Positions 1 through 6,426 of a DNA stretch of 9,587 nucleotides are shown piece after piece (positions within the stretch are counted from its first letter, which is position 1; the number at the start of each line of letters is the position of its first letter). The stretch comes from DASYML01 sp036399835 (lineage in GTDB: Bacteria > Acidobacteriota > Blastocatellia > Pyrinomonadales > Pyrinomonadaceae), in the NCBI GenBank assembly GCA_036399835.1, contig DASWMI010000111.1:1-9587 (forward strand). Reading direction: 5' to 3'. A program made the position numbers and the translations under genes. The notes beneath the pieces are model-generated. The model saw only the letters and a list, made by a program, of their open reading frames with translations. It was not told where the DNA came from and made no database searches.

Positions 1-1012
1 GTCCTTGACGAGGCGATAGGGCGCGAGCACGTAGTTGCGTATCTGCGAGCCGAAGGAGATGTCTGCCTTGTTGGCTTCCAGCTCGGCTGTCTCGGCGCGC
101 CGCTTTTCCAGCTCAAGCTCATAGAGACGCGCGCGCAAAACCTGCATTGCGACGGCGCGGTTCTGATGCTGCGAGCGCTGGTTCTGGCAGGCGACGACGA
201 TACCCGTCGGGATATGCGTGATGCGGACGGCGGAATCTGTCGTGTTGATGTGCTGGCCGCCAGCGCCCGTCGAGCGATAGGTATCAACTCTCAAATCCTT
301 ATCGTTAACCTCGACCTCTATAGTCTCATCAATCTCAGGGTAAACAAAGAGAGAAGCAAAAGAGGTGTGACGACGCGCCGCCTGGTCAAAGGGCGAGATG
401 CGCACGAGGCGATGCACACCGGCCTCGGCTGAAAGCAGGCCATAAGCATATTCGCCTTCGACCCTGAAGGTCACACTCTTCAGCCCGGCCTCTTCGCCCG
501 GCTGATAATCAAGTATCTCGGTCTTAAAGCCGCGTTGCTCAGCCCACTTCAGATACATACGCAGCAGCATCTCTGCCCAGTCCTGCGACTCCGTGCCGCC
601 CGCGCCCGGATGAATCGTACAGATGGCGTTGCGCACATCGTTTTCGCCGGAAAGAAGCATCTCGGTTTCGGCCACGCTCACTTCATGCTCAAGACGCGCG
701 AGCAGACTGCGCAACTCGCTCAAGGATTCCTCATCCTCTTCGGCAAACTCAAGAAGCACGCCCGCGTCTTCGACAGACTTTTCAAACTGCTCCTGCCTCG
801 TAATAACTCTTTCCAGGCGGCTGCGCTCTTGCAGCACCTGCTGCGCGGCCTCCTGGTTGTTCCAAAAGTCAGGAACGGAAGCCTCGGCCTCTAGCCTTTC
901 AAGCTCCGCGCGCTTGGTTGCGACATCAAAGAAACCTCCCGAGTTCTTCGACGCGCTTGAGCAGCTCGTCGTATGAATTTCGCAAGTCCTGCATGGATAG
1001 TGTTTCAATCAT
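1..1012 (-). CDS. prfB: Peptide chain release factor 2 (RF2), 3' end cut off by window edge; needs +1 frameshift
   Basis: RF2 recognises UAA and UGA stop codons in the ribosomal A site and triggers hydrolysis of the finished peptide in the cytoplasm. The frame starts at ATG 1012-1010 (M-I-E-T-L-S-M...), reaches TGA at 928-926 after 28 codons, and continues in the +1 frame from GAT at 927-925. After the shift the class-I release factor signature is clear. The stop-recognition tripeptide SPF is at residues 206-208 (396-388), inside RISPFDQAARRHTS. The peptidyl-hydrolysis GGQ is at 251-253 (261-253), inside STGAGGQHINTTDS. SPF rather than PxT identifies RF2, and both positions lie within a residue or so of E. 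coli RF2. The visible part ends in ISFGSQIRNYVLAPYRLVKD, so only the last few tens of residues are missing. An in-frame ATG also occurs at codon 7, but the first ATG has the ribosome binding site. It lies downstream of lnt on the same strand, about 98 bases away, so cotranscription is possible. Confidence 0.96.
925..940 (-). promoter_or_regulatory. prfB programmed +1 ribosomal frameshift site
   Basis: Read on the minus strand: GGGAGG (940-935, an internal Shine-Dalgarno-like element), TTT, the slippery codon CTT (931-929), then in-frame TGA (928-926) followed by T. Zero-frame translation ends after 28 residues. Slipping +1 on CTT/TTT joins the frame encoding the rest of RF2. This is the known autoregulatory design: when RF2 is scarce, UGA is read slowly and ribosomes shift, restoring RF2. 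The three-base gap between the SD-like element and CTT equals that of the E. coli site. The base after TGA is T, where C is usual. Confidence 0.95.
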
Positions 1013-1015
1013 AAG

Positions 1016-1023
1016 CTCTTCCT
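1016..1023 (-). promoter_or_regulatory. Ribosome binding site of prfB
   Basis: AGGAAGAG ends three bases before ATG 1012-1010. It favours this first ATG over the in-frame ATG six codons further on. Confidence 0.65.
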
Positions 1024-1036
1024 GAAAAGTCCTATG

Positions 1037-1150
1037 GTCCAGAGTCTGGAGTCAAGATGTTTTGAGTCCGAGGTTGAGAATCTGATGTCTTCGTATCCGG
1101 TGGATGAAATCTATGCTGATCTCAATCCTCGGGTTTTGGACTTCAGACTC
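1037..1150. repeat. Degenerate heptamer repeat patch with inverted arms, lnt-prfB junction
   Basis: Successive units on the plus strand are GTCCAGA (1037), GTCTGGA (1044), GTCAAGA (1051), an 8-base TGTTTTGA (1058), GTCCGAG (1066), GTTGAGA (1073), ATCTGAT (1080), GTCTTCG (1087). On the minus strand the segment 1149-1122 reads GTCTGAA, GTCCAAA, ACCCGAG, GATTGAG, an inverted copy of the same series. The two halves could form an imperfect long hairpin. The right half encodes the last residues of Lnt; the left half fills most of the gap before prfB. It resembles the short tandem heptanucleotide repeats known from cyanobacteria in design, not in sequence. Confidence 0.6.
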
Positions 1151-2817
1151 GCCAGCCCGATTGTCAAAATACTGATAAAGGCGCAGAGGCCAGCAAAAAG
1201 ATCGCCATGCCTGGTGTAAAAGGTCTGGCCCGGACCAGCGCGTTGAATGGTCCAGACGCGCACGGCTGGCTCGAACCCATGTGTCTCATCGCTGACCTCG
1301 CCGCGCGCGTTGATGTAAGCCGTGATGCCCGTGTTGGTCACGCGGAGCACTGGCCTGTTGTTCTCGACCGCGCGAAAGATAGTATTCGCCATGTGCTGAT
1401 GCATGACGGGCGTTGGGCCAAGATAGCCGTCATTCGTGATATTGACCAGCACGTCAGCGCCGCCGCGCGTAAAGGCTCGCGCGATTGACGGGAAGGCCGA
1501 TTCAAAGCAGATGAAAACACCCGCACGCGCATCTCCCATGGGCATCAAAGTATACTGCGCGCCCGGCGTAAAATCTCCGACCATCGTCGGGACCAGATTG
1601 ACTCCAGGCAACCAGCGCGGCAGCGGCACATACTCGCCAAACGGCAACAGCCGAATCTTATCATACTGTGAGACCGCGCGACCCTCTTCATTTACCATCA
1701 CAGCAGAATTGTAAGCGCCGTTGAAAGGCGCAGGCTCCAGCGCGTTGAAGATGACGGAGGCGTGATTCTTCGCGGCGAAGCCCGCCAGCCATTCGCGAAA
1801 GACGGAATCGCGCGAATAGCTGAAATTCATGGGCGACTCCGGCCAGATGACGATGCGAGGCGCGCTCAGCCTCTTCGCCTCCATCTCGGTCTGACTGCCG
1901 GATAAACTATTAGTGTTGCCGCGCGGCGAAGTGTCAGCTCGATCATCGTTCGTGCCCGCTTGCTCCCATTGCTTTAACCCACTCTCGCTCAGCGAGAGAT
2001 GGCGTTGAAGCAGAGTTTGCGTTTCGGCTGTTGATTCGACAGGCTCCATCGGCACGTTCGGCTGCACGGCGATGACTACGGCATCCGGCACAGAGAGTCT
2101 CTCTGTGAACGCAAGCGTTGATGCGGCGAGCCACCACGTAGTGCCCGCGACCAACCCCAGCATGATAACTGCCGTCAGCAACGCTCGCATGTTTTTCCGT
2201 AGCAACAAGTGAGCGATGGCTGCGTTGACTGAGAGGACCAGAAAGCCCACGGCATAGACGCCGCCCCAACGCGCCGTTTGAATCAACGCTGGATGGTAAG
2301 CATGCGAGTAGCCTATGGCGTTCCATAGCTGGCCCGTCGCGCCGAGCCGCGCCCATTCCAGCGCGGCCCACAGAAAAGGCGCGACGAAGAGCGCGCGCAA
2401 CCCCCAGCGCCTGAGCATACGCGCCAGCAATCCCATGCAGGCGGCTGGAAATAATCCCACTATGAGAGCGCCCGGCATGAGCATCAGGTAAGAGATAACC
2501 GCAGGGATGTGCCCGTAGCGGATCATCGCGTAGGTGAGCCAGTAACAGGAGCCGTAGAAGAAGAGTGACCCTGTTATCCACCCCAGCACAAACGAGATGC
2601 CCGGCTGCTGCCTCTGCGCAACCGCTAAGAGAAGCGGCACGAGTCCGACCCACGCGAGCGGCCATAAATTGAGATCAGGAAAAGAGAGGATGAGCAGCGC
2701 GGCAGAGAAGAGGGCCAGCAGGGCTTCCGCACGCGTGGGAGACAGGACGCGCGCTCTCTGAAGATATTTCAAGACTCTGGCACGAACCGGCAAGGGCAAT
2801 GAGACTGCGTCCTGCAT
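1111..2817 (-). CDS. lnt: Apolipoprotein N-acyltransferase
   Basis: Lnt is the inner-membrane enzyme that moves an acyl chain from phospholipid to the N-terminal cysteine of apolipoproteins, the last step of lipoprotein maturation. The 568-residue product has an N-terminal block of membrane segments (roughly 31-65, 73-98, 105-130, 140-158, 183-206, 211-235), a periplasmic nitrilase/CN-hydrolase domain (about 245-520) and a final membrane segment (about 537-557). The catalytic triad is visible: E327 in IVIWPESP, K387 in YDKIRLLPFGEYVP, C437 in ICFES. The essential loop Glu is E394, and the family NDGYLGPTP segment begins near 462. It is longer than E. coli Lnt (512). The excess lies largely in a polar linker, about 285-318, just before the catalytic-Glu strand. 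The last 11 or so residues (SKTRGLRSA) are encoded by a heptamer repeat. No strong ribosome binding site precedes ATG 2817-2815, so the exact start is less sure than the identity. Confidence 0.95.
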   Translation of the reverse strand: MQDAVSLPLPVRARVLKYLQRARVLSPTRAEALLALFSAALLILSFPDLNLWPLAWVGLVPLLLAVAQRQQPGISFVLGWITGSLFFYGSCYWLTYAMIRYGHIPAVISYLMLMPGALIVGLFPAACMGLLARMLRRWGLRALFVAPFLWAALEWARLGATGQLWNAIGYSHAYHPALIQTARWGGVYAVGFLVLSVNAAIAHLLLRKNMRALLTAVIMLGLVAGTTWWLAASTLAFTERLSVPDAVVIAVQPNVPMEPVESTAETQTLLQRHLSLSESGLKQWEQAGTNDDRADTSPRGNTNSLSGSQTEMEAKRLSAPRIVIWPESPMNFSYSRDSVFREWLAGFAAKNHASVIFNALEPAPFNGAYNSAVMVNEEGRAVSQYDKIRLLPFGEYVPLPRWLPGVNLVPTMVGDFTPGAQYTLMPMGDARAGVFICFESAFPSIARAFTRGGADVLVNITNDGYLGPTPVMHQHMANTIFRAVENNRPVLRVTNTGITAYINARGEVSDETHGFEPAVRVWTIQRAGPGQTFYTRHGDLFAGLCAFISILTIGLASLKSKTRGLRSA

Positions 2818-3013
2818 GCCTGCGAGTTTAACAAAGAAGAGGCTGCGCGGCGAAGCCTTGAGCTTTAACTACCGGCAGCGAGCCTGAAGAGAGAGGGAAC
2901 GGGCCAGGCGCAGAGAAGCGGCCCGAAATTTTTTTAGAGGCGCGATGCTTATCCTTCATCCCCTGACCGAAATGGTCTACGAAACAGGTCGAATTGACAG
3001 AAAACGTCACTGG

Positions 3014-3047
3014 CTGACTGACAAACTTCGTCCGTCTGTCACTTCAG
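3014..3047. promoter_or_regulatory. Imperfect palindrome, possible operator or structured leader upstream of lnt
   Basis: CTGA-c-TGACA, 13 bases, TGTCA-ct-TCAG. Similar TGACA/GTCA words lie just to the left (TTGACAG near 2994, GTCAC near 3006). This is a cluster of TGACA-type half sites about 200 bases upstream of lnt. Function is inferred from symmetry only. Confidence 0.3.
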
Positions 3048-3152
3048 CAGAGACTATTTTCGCTGCCGTGGGGCTTAGACTTTAAATAGGAAAGATGGCC
3101 TGGAGAGATAAAAGGCGGTTGAGCCGAAATAAAAAGTCCTTTAAAAGTGGGA

Positions 3153-3178
3153 GAACCCGGCCTTTTCAGACCGGGTTC
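3153..3178 (-). terminator. GC-rich hairpin, possible terminator of the SPOR/NfeD/TPR transcript
   Basis: A perfect 8-bp stem GAACCCGG/CCGGGTTC encloses a 10-base loop. On the minus strand it is followed by TCCCACTTTT, so the T run is weak and displaced by about six bases. It lies about 285 bases past the SPOR stop codon. On the plus strand there is no T run. It could instead be a processed 3' end or a leader structure. Confidence 0.35.
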
Positions 3179-3462
3179 ACATTTCGAAGGGTACACTGAA
3201 GGATCGCTCGGCGGGCGGCTGGCGTAGCGGCAGGCCACGCTCAGAGGGTGGATGGCGGCGGGGTCACGGCTTACTGCTCCCGTGCTTGCCGACAAGAGAT
3301 AGAGCACGTCGCATGCCACACAAATATAATTTCTGGAATTCCGATTTGATTAGACATCAAGGAAGCAAAGGCGGGCTGAGCGCAGGTCCTGTCATCAAAG
3401 AGACGAGCGAAGCGATTGGATGCTCTCTTCGGAAAGCTAAACGCTTGACGATTTCCGTCGGC

Positions 3463-4029
3463 TTATTGAGCATCCTCTATGGCGCGCGCGTTCTTGAAGG
3501 CAACATTGCCGGTAGCGCGCATACGTGCGGCGACCTGATTGGCCTCTTCGCGTGTGAACCGCCCGAAGAGCACGCGCACACGCAGAGCATCCACTTCCGG
3601 TTTGAGAATGCGCACATCCCTGTAGCCTGCTCGCTCCAACTCCCTGACCAGCGATGCTGCATCTTCGCGTCTCTCGAAGGTTGAGATGAGCACGGCAAAG
3701 CTGCGTCCAGGATTATCCGTCGGTCGAGGAGAAGCGGAGGGTTGCGGCGCAGCGAGCGTCACTGGAAACTGCTGCGTAGGGATGGGCGCGGCGGGTTCTC
3801 TGGACTGGGTTTGCGTTTGAGCGGGGGCGGCGGAGTTTGAGGGGTGATTTCTGTTTATGGTCCAGCGGTCGAAGAGAATGCCCAGACCGAAAAAGAGAGC
3901 GGCGATAAAGAGTCCGCTCAGGAGAAGGACAGCCGGATAACGCTCATCACGACTGAACTCGTCGAAGGCGGAATGGTGCGCTCCGGCTCCGGCTTGCCTC
4001 TCATGTTTATTCGTGCCTGTTCCGGACAT
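3463..4029 (-). CDS. SPOR-domain membrane protein
   Basis: The 188-residue product has a short polar N-terminus, one membrane segment at about 32-53 (YPAVLLLSGLFIAALFFGLG), a Pro/Gln/Ser-rich linker (about 62-108) and a C-terminal SPOR domain (about 109-180: FAVLISTFERREDAASLVRE ... VRVLFGRFTREEANQVAARM). SPOR domains are known to bind denuded peptidoglycan glycan strands at division sites, and this single-pass layout is that of FtsN/DamX-like proteins. A role in septal or cell-wall work in the periplasm is therefore inferred, with no further specificity. It starts 40 bases after the NfeD-like stop codon on the same strand, which suggests cotranscription. The ribosome binding site before ATG 4029-4027 is poor, but there is no better in-frame start before the membrane segment. 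Confidence 0.85.
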   Translation of the reverse strand: MSGTGTNKHERQAGAGAHHSAFDEFSRDERYPAVLLLSGLFIAALFFGLGILFDRWTINRNHPSNSAAPAQTQTQSREPAAPIPTQQFPVTLAAPQPSASPRPTDNPGRSFAVLISTFERREDAASLVRELERAGYRDVRILKPEVDALRVRVLFGRFTREEANQVAARMRATGNVAFKNARAIEDAQ

Positions 4030-4069
4030 CGCAAAGCTTCTGTCTCTCTCGTCACTACTCGGATGAAGC

Positions 4070-4459
4070 CTATTCTACCGGCTCGACCTTGAGCAGGTGG
4101 CCGCCAGCGCCGACGACGCGAACCGTGCGCCCGCGCTCAATCCTTCTCCCGGACTTCGAGCAGGCGGGCCACAGCTCGCCACGGACGAGCACAGAGCCCT
4201 CAGGCTCAAGCCCGGTCTCCACCCGTCCCACTGCCCCTATGAGCCGCAAGTCTGCGCCCGCGCCCTTCTGATGCCTCGACAGCGCGATGATATACAGCAG
4301 CAGGGCGGCAAGCAGCAGGCCCAAGATAACTAACCAGGACAAGGCTCTCGAACTCCCGTCAGAGACAAACGATTCTAAAGGAAAAGGGTGAACTAAAGAA
4401 GGCGAAAGGTAGAAGTAAAAATGCCAAAAGCCAAAAGGCAAAAGTGAGGCGGCAGCCAT
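4070..4459 (-). CDS. Small NfeD-type membrane protein (OB-fold C-terminus); start uncertain
   Basis: The C-terminal half (about 72-129) matches the NfeD OB-fold domain: IGAVGRVETGLEPEGSVLVRGELWPA... ERGRTVRVVGAGGHLLKVEPVE. It contains the family pattern G-x-x-G-x-x-x-T-x-L-x-P-x-G-x-V and the terminal G-x-x-L-x-V. One membrane segment lies at about 42-62 (SWLVILGLLLAALLLYIIAL). NfeD proteins usually work with SPFH/stomatin proteins in membrane quality control or microdomains; no SPFH partner is in the window. ATG 4459-4457 opens the longest frame, but the first 25 or so residues (FGFWHFYFYLSPS...) are translation of a heptamer repeat and look unnatural. A downstream TTG near residue 40, preceded by GGGAG, is a plausible true start and would leave about 90 residues. 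It follows the TPR gene on the same strand. Confidence 0.72.
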   Translation of the reverse strand: MAAASLLPFGFWHFYFYLSPSLVHPFPLESFVSDGSSRALSWLVILGLLLAALLLYIIALSRHQKGAGADLRLIGAVGRVETGLEPEGSVLVRGELWPACSKSGRRIERGRTVRVVGAGGHLLKVEPVE

Positions 4460-4511
4460 TTTGATGAAGAAGTCGCTCCGGGTCTGACCGTTTGCCTTTT
4501 GGCTTTTGACC
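4385..4511. repeat. Degenerate heptamer repeat with perfect 18-bp inverted arms, TPR gene 3' end
   Basis: Plus-strand units run AGGGTGA (4385), ACTAAAG, AGGCGAA (4400), AGGTAGA (4407), AGTAAAA (4414), TGCCAAA (4422), AGCCAAA (4429), AGGCAAA (4436). After a 48-base spacer come TTTGCCT (4491), TTTGGCT (4498), TTTGACC (4505). CAAAAGCCAAAAGGCAAA at 4425-4442 is the exact reverse complement of 4491-4508. On the minus strand the structure starts 11 bases past the TPR stop codon and ends in GGCATTTTT, so it could end transcription or protect the mRNA 3' end. It also encodes the doubtful N-terminus of the NfeD-like frame. Confidence 0.7.
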
Positions 4512-4521
4512 TGTGTCCGGA

Positions 4522-6342
4522 TTATCTGCTGCCCATCGTTACCTGGCGTTGGAGCGCGATGGCTTCCTGGTTGTTGGCATCAAGCCTGATGGCGTTGTTG
4601 GCATACTTGGTCGCTTCTCCACGGTCGCCCCTTTCGAGAAAGATGCGTCCCAGCAGGATGTGCCCGTCAATCAGCTTTGGGTCCCAGAAGATGGCAGTCT
4701 TGAGCACGCTGATTGCCATCTCCTGGTCGCCGCGTCGCAGATAAATGCGACCGATGAGTAGATACGCCTGGCCGTTCATAGGCTCGACGACGAGGACGCG
4801 GCGAGCTTCAGTCAAAGCCTCATCATCCTGTCCCGCCGTGTAAAGCTCAAGGGCTTTGGCGAGCAGTTCCTGCGTGTTGCTGTTGCTGGCGGCATCGTTG
4901 GCAATCGTATTCTCGCGCACGACGCTGAAGTAGTCATCGCGGTTGAAGGACTGGCGCATACGCGGCCTGACGTCCGAGGTGGTCTGCGACTTCTGCCACT
5001 CTGTTTGCCACTTGGCATAGGTCTGTAGATACCTGCGGGCCTGGTCGTCTGCGGCTGCGGCGGCTTCCGCGTTCCCCGTGCGCTCTAAAGATTTGGCGAA
5101 AAGAAAGTATGCCTGCCCGTCGCGCGGGTCGCTGGTGATGACGGGGCGCAGTTGCTCTGCGGCCTCAGCGTATTTGCCGGCGAGAAAGAGCGCGTAAGCG
5201 TAGTTGAAGCGGACCAGTGGATCGTCCGGCGAGGATTCCGCCGCCCGCGAAAGAAAAGAGAGACCCTGAGTGAGCAGATTTATGCGCACTTCAGGTTTCT
5301 TCTCTTCGCGCGAAGCGAGCACGGCAATCGCGCCCGCGTTGTTATAGATGCTGGTCAGAGGCATATCCGAGGTGAGCGGGACGAGCGTCGCCAGCGCGCG
5401 GCTAAACTCTCCTAGACGCCAGTAGGCCAGGCTCGCATAAAAAGCTGCCTCAGGATAGAGCGGCTCTTTCTTCTGCGTCTTGTTTGAAGCGCCTTCAGCC
5501 GTGCTCTTGAAATCATTCTCGCGATACTTCTGAATCTTGGAGAAAAACTCTGCGGCGTTCTTCCAGTCGTTCTGCTCAAGATAAAGATGGCCCAGCTCGA
5601 AGGCCGCCTGCGGGTAGACCGCGCCCGCGTTGGCTTCAGCGTAAAGACGCAGCGCGTTCTTCAGATAGTTGGCGCGCGTCTCTTTATCCGCGGTCTGCAC
5701 GCCTTTGACGTAGGCTTCAAAAGCTCGCTGCGGAATCTTCGTCGCCTGCTGGACAAACTGATTTTGAGAGAAGGGAAGCGAAGTCTTGTCGCGCTGGTAG
5801 AGCACCTGGTAAGCGAGCCGACCCTGCATCGTTTGCAACGTCGTTAGCGCGCCGCCGAAATCATACTCGCGCGAAGCCCAGCGTCCATCGGGCATCGTCT
5901 CGCCCATCAGCCGCCCTTCGTTGACCTTGATGACGCGCGCCGTTCCCTGAAGCGAGGCGGGCACATCGCCCTGCGGCGGCGTGACGCTGTACGTGCCGAG
6001 GATAATCATCGTGGCCTTTGCTTCGCGCGCAATCTTGATGGCTGTGGCACGAGAGGGGAGCGTCGTCAGAGGCAGCCGGACGCGCTGGTATGCCAACTCG
6101 CGCTCGTCCGAAGAGACGACGATCAGGCCGGGCACGTCCAGTAGCTCAGCCAGCGAATCGGCGAAGCTCACACCGACCCAGTTATATTCCGAACGGTTCG
6201 AGGTATTCTCAAAAGGCAGGACGACGACTACATCGCTGGCCGTCTGCGTCTGCGCAGAGATGGCTGTGGGGAGCAGGAAAGCGATGACGGCAAACAACAG
6301 GGCTGCCGTCAACCTGTGCCTTGCAAAAGACCGAATCAACAT
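4522..6342 (-). CDS. Exported TPR protein with N-terminal TolB/FlgO-like domain
   Basis: The frame opens at ATG 6375, but the second Met (ATG 6342-6340) has a proper ribosome binding site and begins a typical signal peptide (MLIRSFARHRLTAALLFAVI..., likely cleaved after A30 in TAISA|QTQ). I therefore use it, giving 606 residues. Residues about 37-180 (VVVVLPFENTSNRSEYNWVG, FADSLAELLDVPGLIVVSSD, ATMIILGTYSV) resemble the TolB-N/FlgO-type domain that precedes TPRs in many proteins. From about 205 the protein is helical with TPR-like repeats, clearest near 235-270, 295-325, 380-420 and at the C-terminus (about 490-600: AYLLIGRIYLRRGDQEMAIS, GHILLGRIFLERGDRGEATK). A Lys/Thr-rich insert near 280-293 interrupts one repeat. 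It is probably a periplasmic or outer-membrane-associated scaffold; I cannot assign a partner. It heads a likely operon with the NfeD-like and SPOR genes. Confidence 0.82.
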   Translation of the reverse strand: MLIRSFARHRLTAALLFAVIAFLLPTAISAQTQTASDVVVVLPFENTSNRSEYNWVGVSFADSLAELLDVPGLIVVSSDERELAYQRVRLPLTTLPSRATAIKIAREAKATMIILGTYSVTPPQGDVPASLQGTARVIKVNEGRLMGETMPDGRWASREYDFGGALTTLQTMQGRLAYQVLYQRDKTSLPFSQNQFVQQATKIPQRAFEAYVKGVQTADKETRANYLKNALRLYAEANAGAVYPQAAFELGHLYLEQNDWKNAAEFFSKIQKYRENDFKSTAEGASNKTQKKEPLYPEAAFYASLAYWRLGEFSRALATLVPLTSDMPLTSIYNNAGAIAVLASREEKKPEVRINLLTQGLSFLSRAAESSPDDPLVRFNYAYALFLAGKYAEAAEQLRPVITSDPRDGQAYFLFAKSLERTGNAEAAAAADDQARRYLQTYAKWQTEWQKSQTTSDVRPRMRQSFNRDDYFSVVRENTIANDAASNSNTQELLAKALELYTAGQDDEALTEARRVLVVEPMNGQAYLLIGRIYLRRGDQEMAISVLKTAIFWDPKLIDGHILLGRIFLERGDRGEATKYANNAIRLDANNQEAIALQRQVTMGSR

Positions 6343-6348
6343 GAAAAA

Positions 6349-6354
6349 TCCTTT
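6349..6354 (-). promoter_or_regulatory. Ribosome binding site deciding the TPR gene start
   Basis: AAAGGA lies six bases before ATG 6342-6340. It supports the internal Met that begins the signal peptide over the upstream in-frame ATG at 6375, which would add 11 residues in front of a signal peptide. Confidence 0.75.
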
Positions 6355-6426
6355 AAGTATAATAGTTAGCGGCAAAGCGCGCGGCCCGGCCAGGACTCAT
6401 TTAAGATGCGCTCATCTACGCTCCGG

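Larger units (their letters stand above)
2818..3462. other. Long intergenic region without a convincing gene
   Basis: About 645 bases lie between lnt and the SPOR gene. The open frames here (for example minus 3319-3044 and 3010-2828) have no recognisable domain, no good ribosome binding site and unlikely composition, so I do not call them. It holds a palindrome near 3014-3047 and a hairpin at 3153-3178. It presumably carries the terminator of the SPOR-side transcript and the lnt promoter, but I could not place a -35/-10 pair. I checked by eye for tmRNA, RNase P RNA and SRP RNA core motifs and saw none. Confidence 0.5.

Noticed and set aside
925..928. prfB as a pseudogene because of in-frame TGA
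   Set aside because: The stop sits in the canonical RF2 programmed frameshift signal, and the +1 frame restores the full protein.
1943..2665. 240-residue minus-strand frame inside lnt
   Set aside because: Shadow in another frame; the overlapping Lnt frame has all catalytic residues.
2993..2998. Plus-strand TTGACA as a promoter -35
   Set aside because: The hexamer 17 bases on is ACTGAC and there is no downstream plus-strand gene. It is better seen as part of the TGACA cluster.
3044..3319. 91-residue minus-strand frame upstream of lnt
   Set aside because: No ribosome binding site, no recognisable domain, composition like untranslated DNA, and it contains the GC hairpin.
3325..3330. Plus-strand TATAAT (another at 6358-6363)
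   Set aside because: No -35 at proper distance and no plus-strand gene follows; likely chance in AT-rich spots.
6343..6375. Longer TPR protein starting at ATG 6375, and a TATACT -10 box at about 6355-6360 on the minus strand
   Set aside because: The extra residues precede a signal peptide and have no ribosome binding site. A promoter at TATACT would start transcription inside the Shine-Dalgarno sequence, and no -35 fits.
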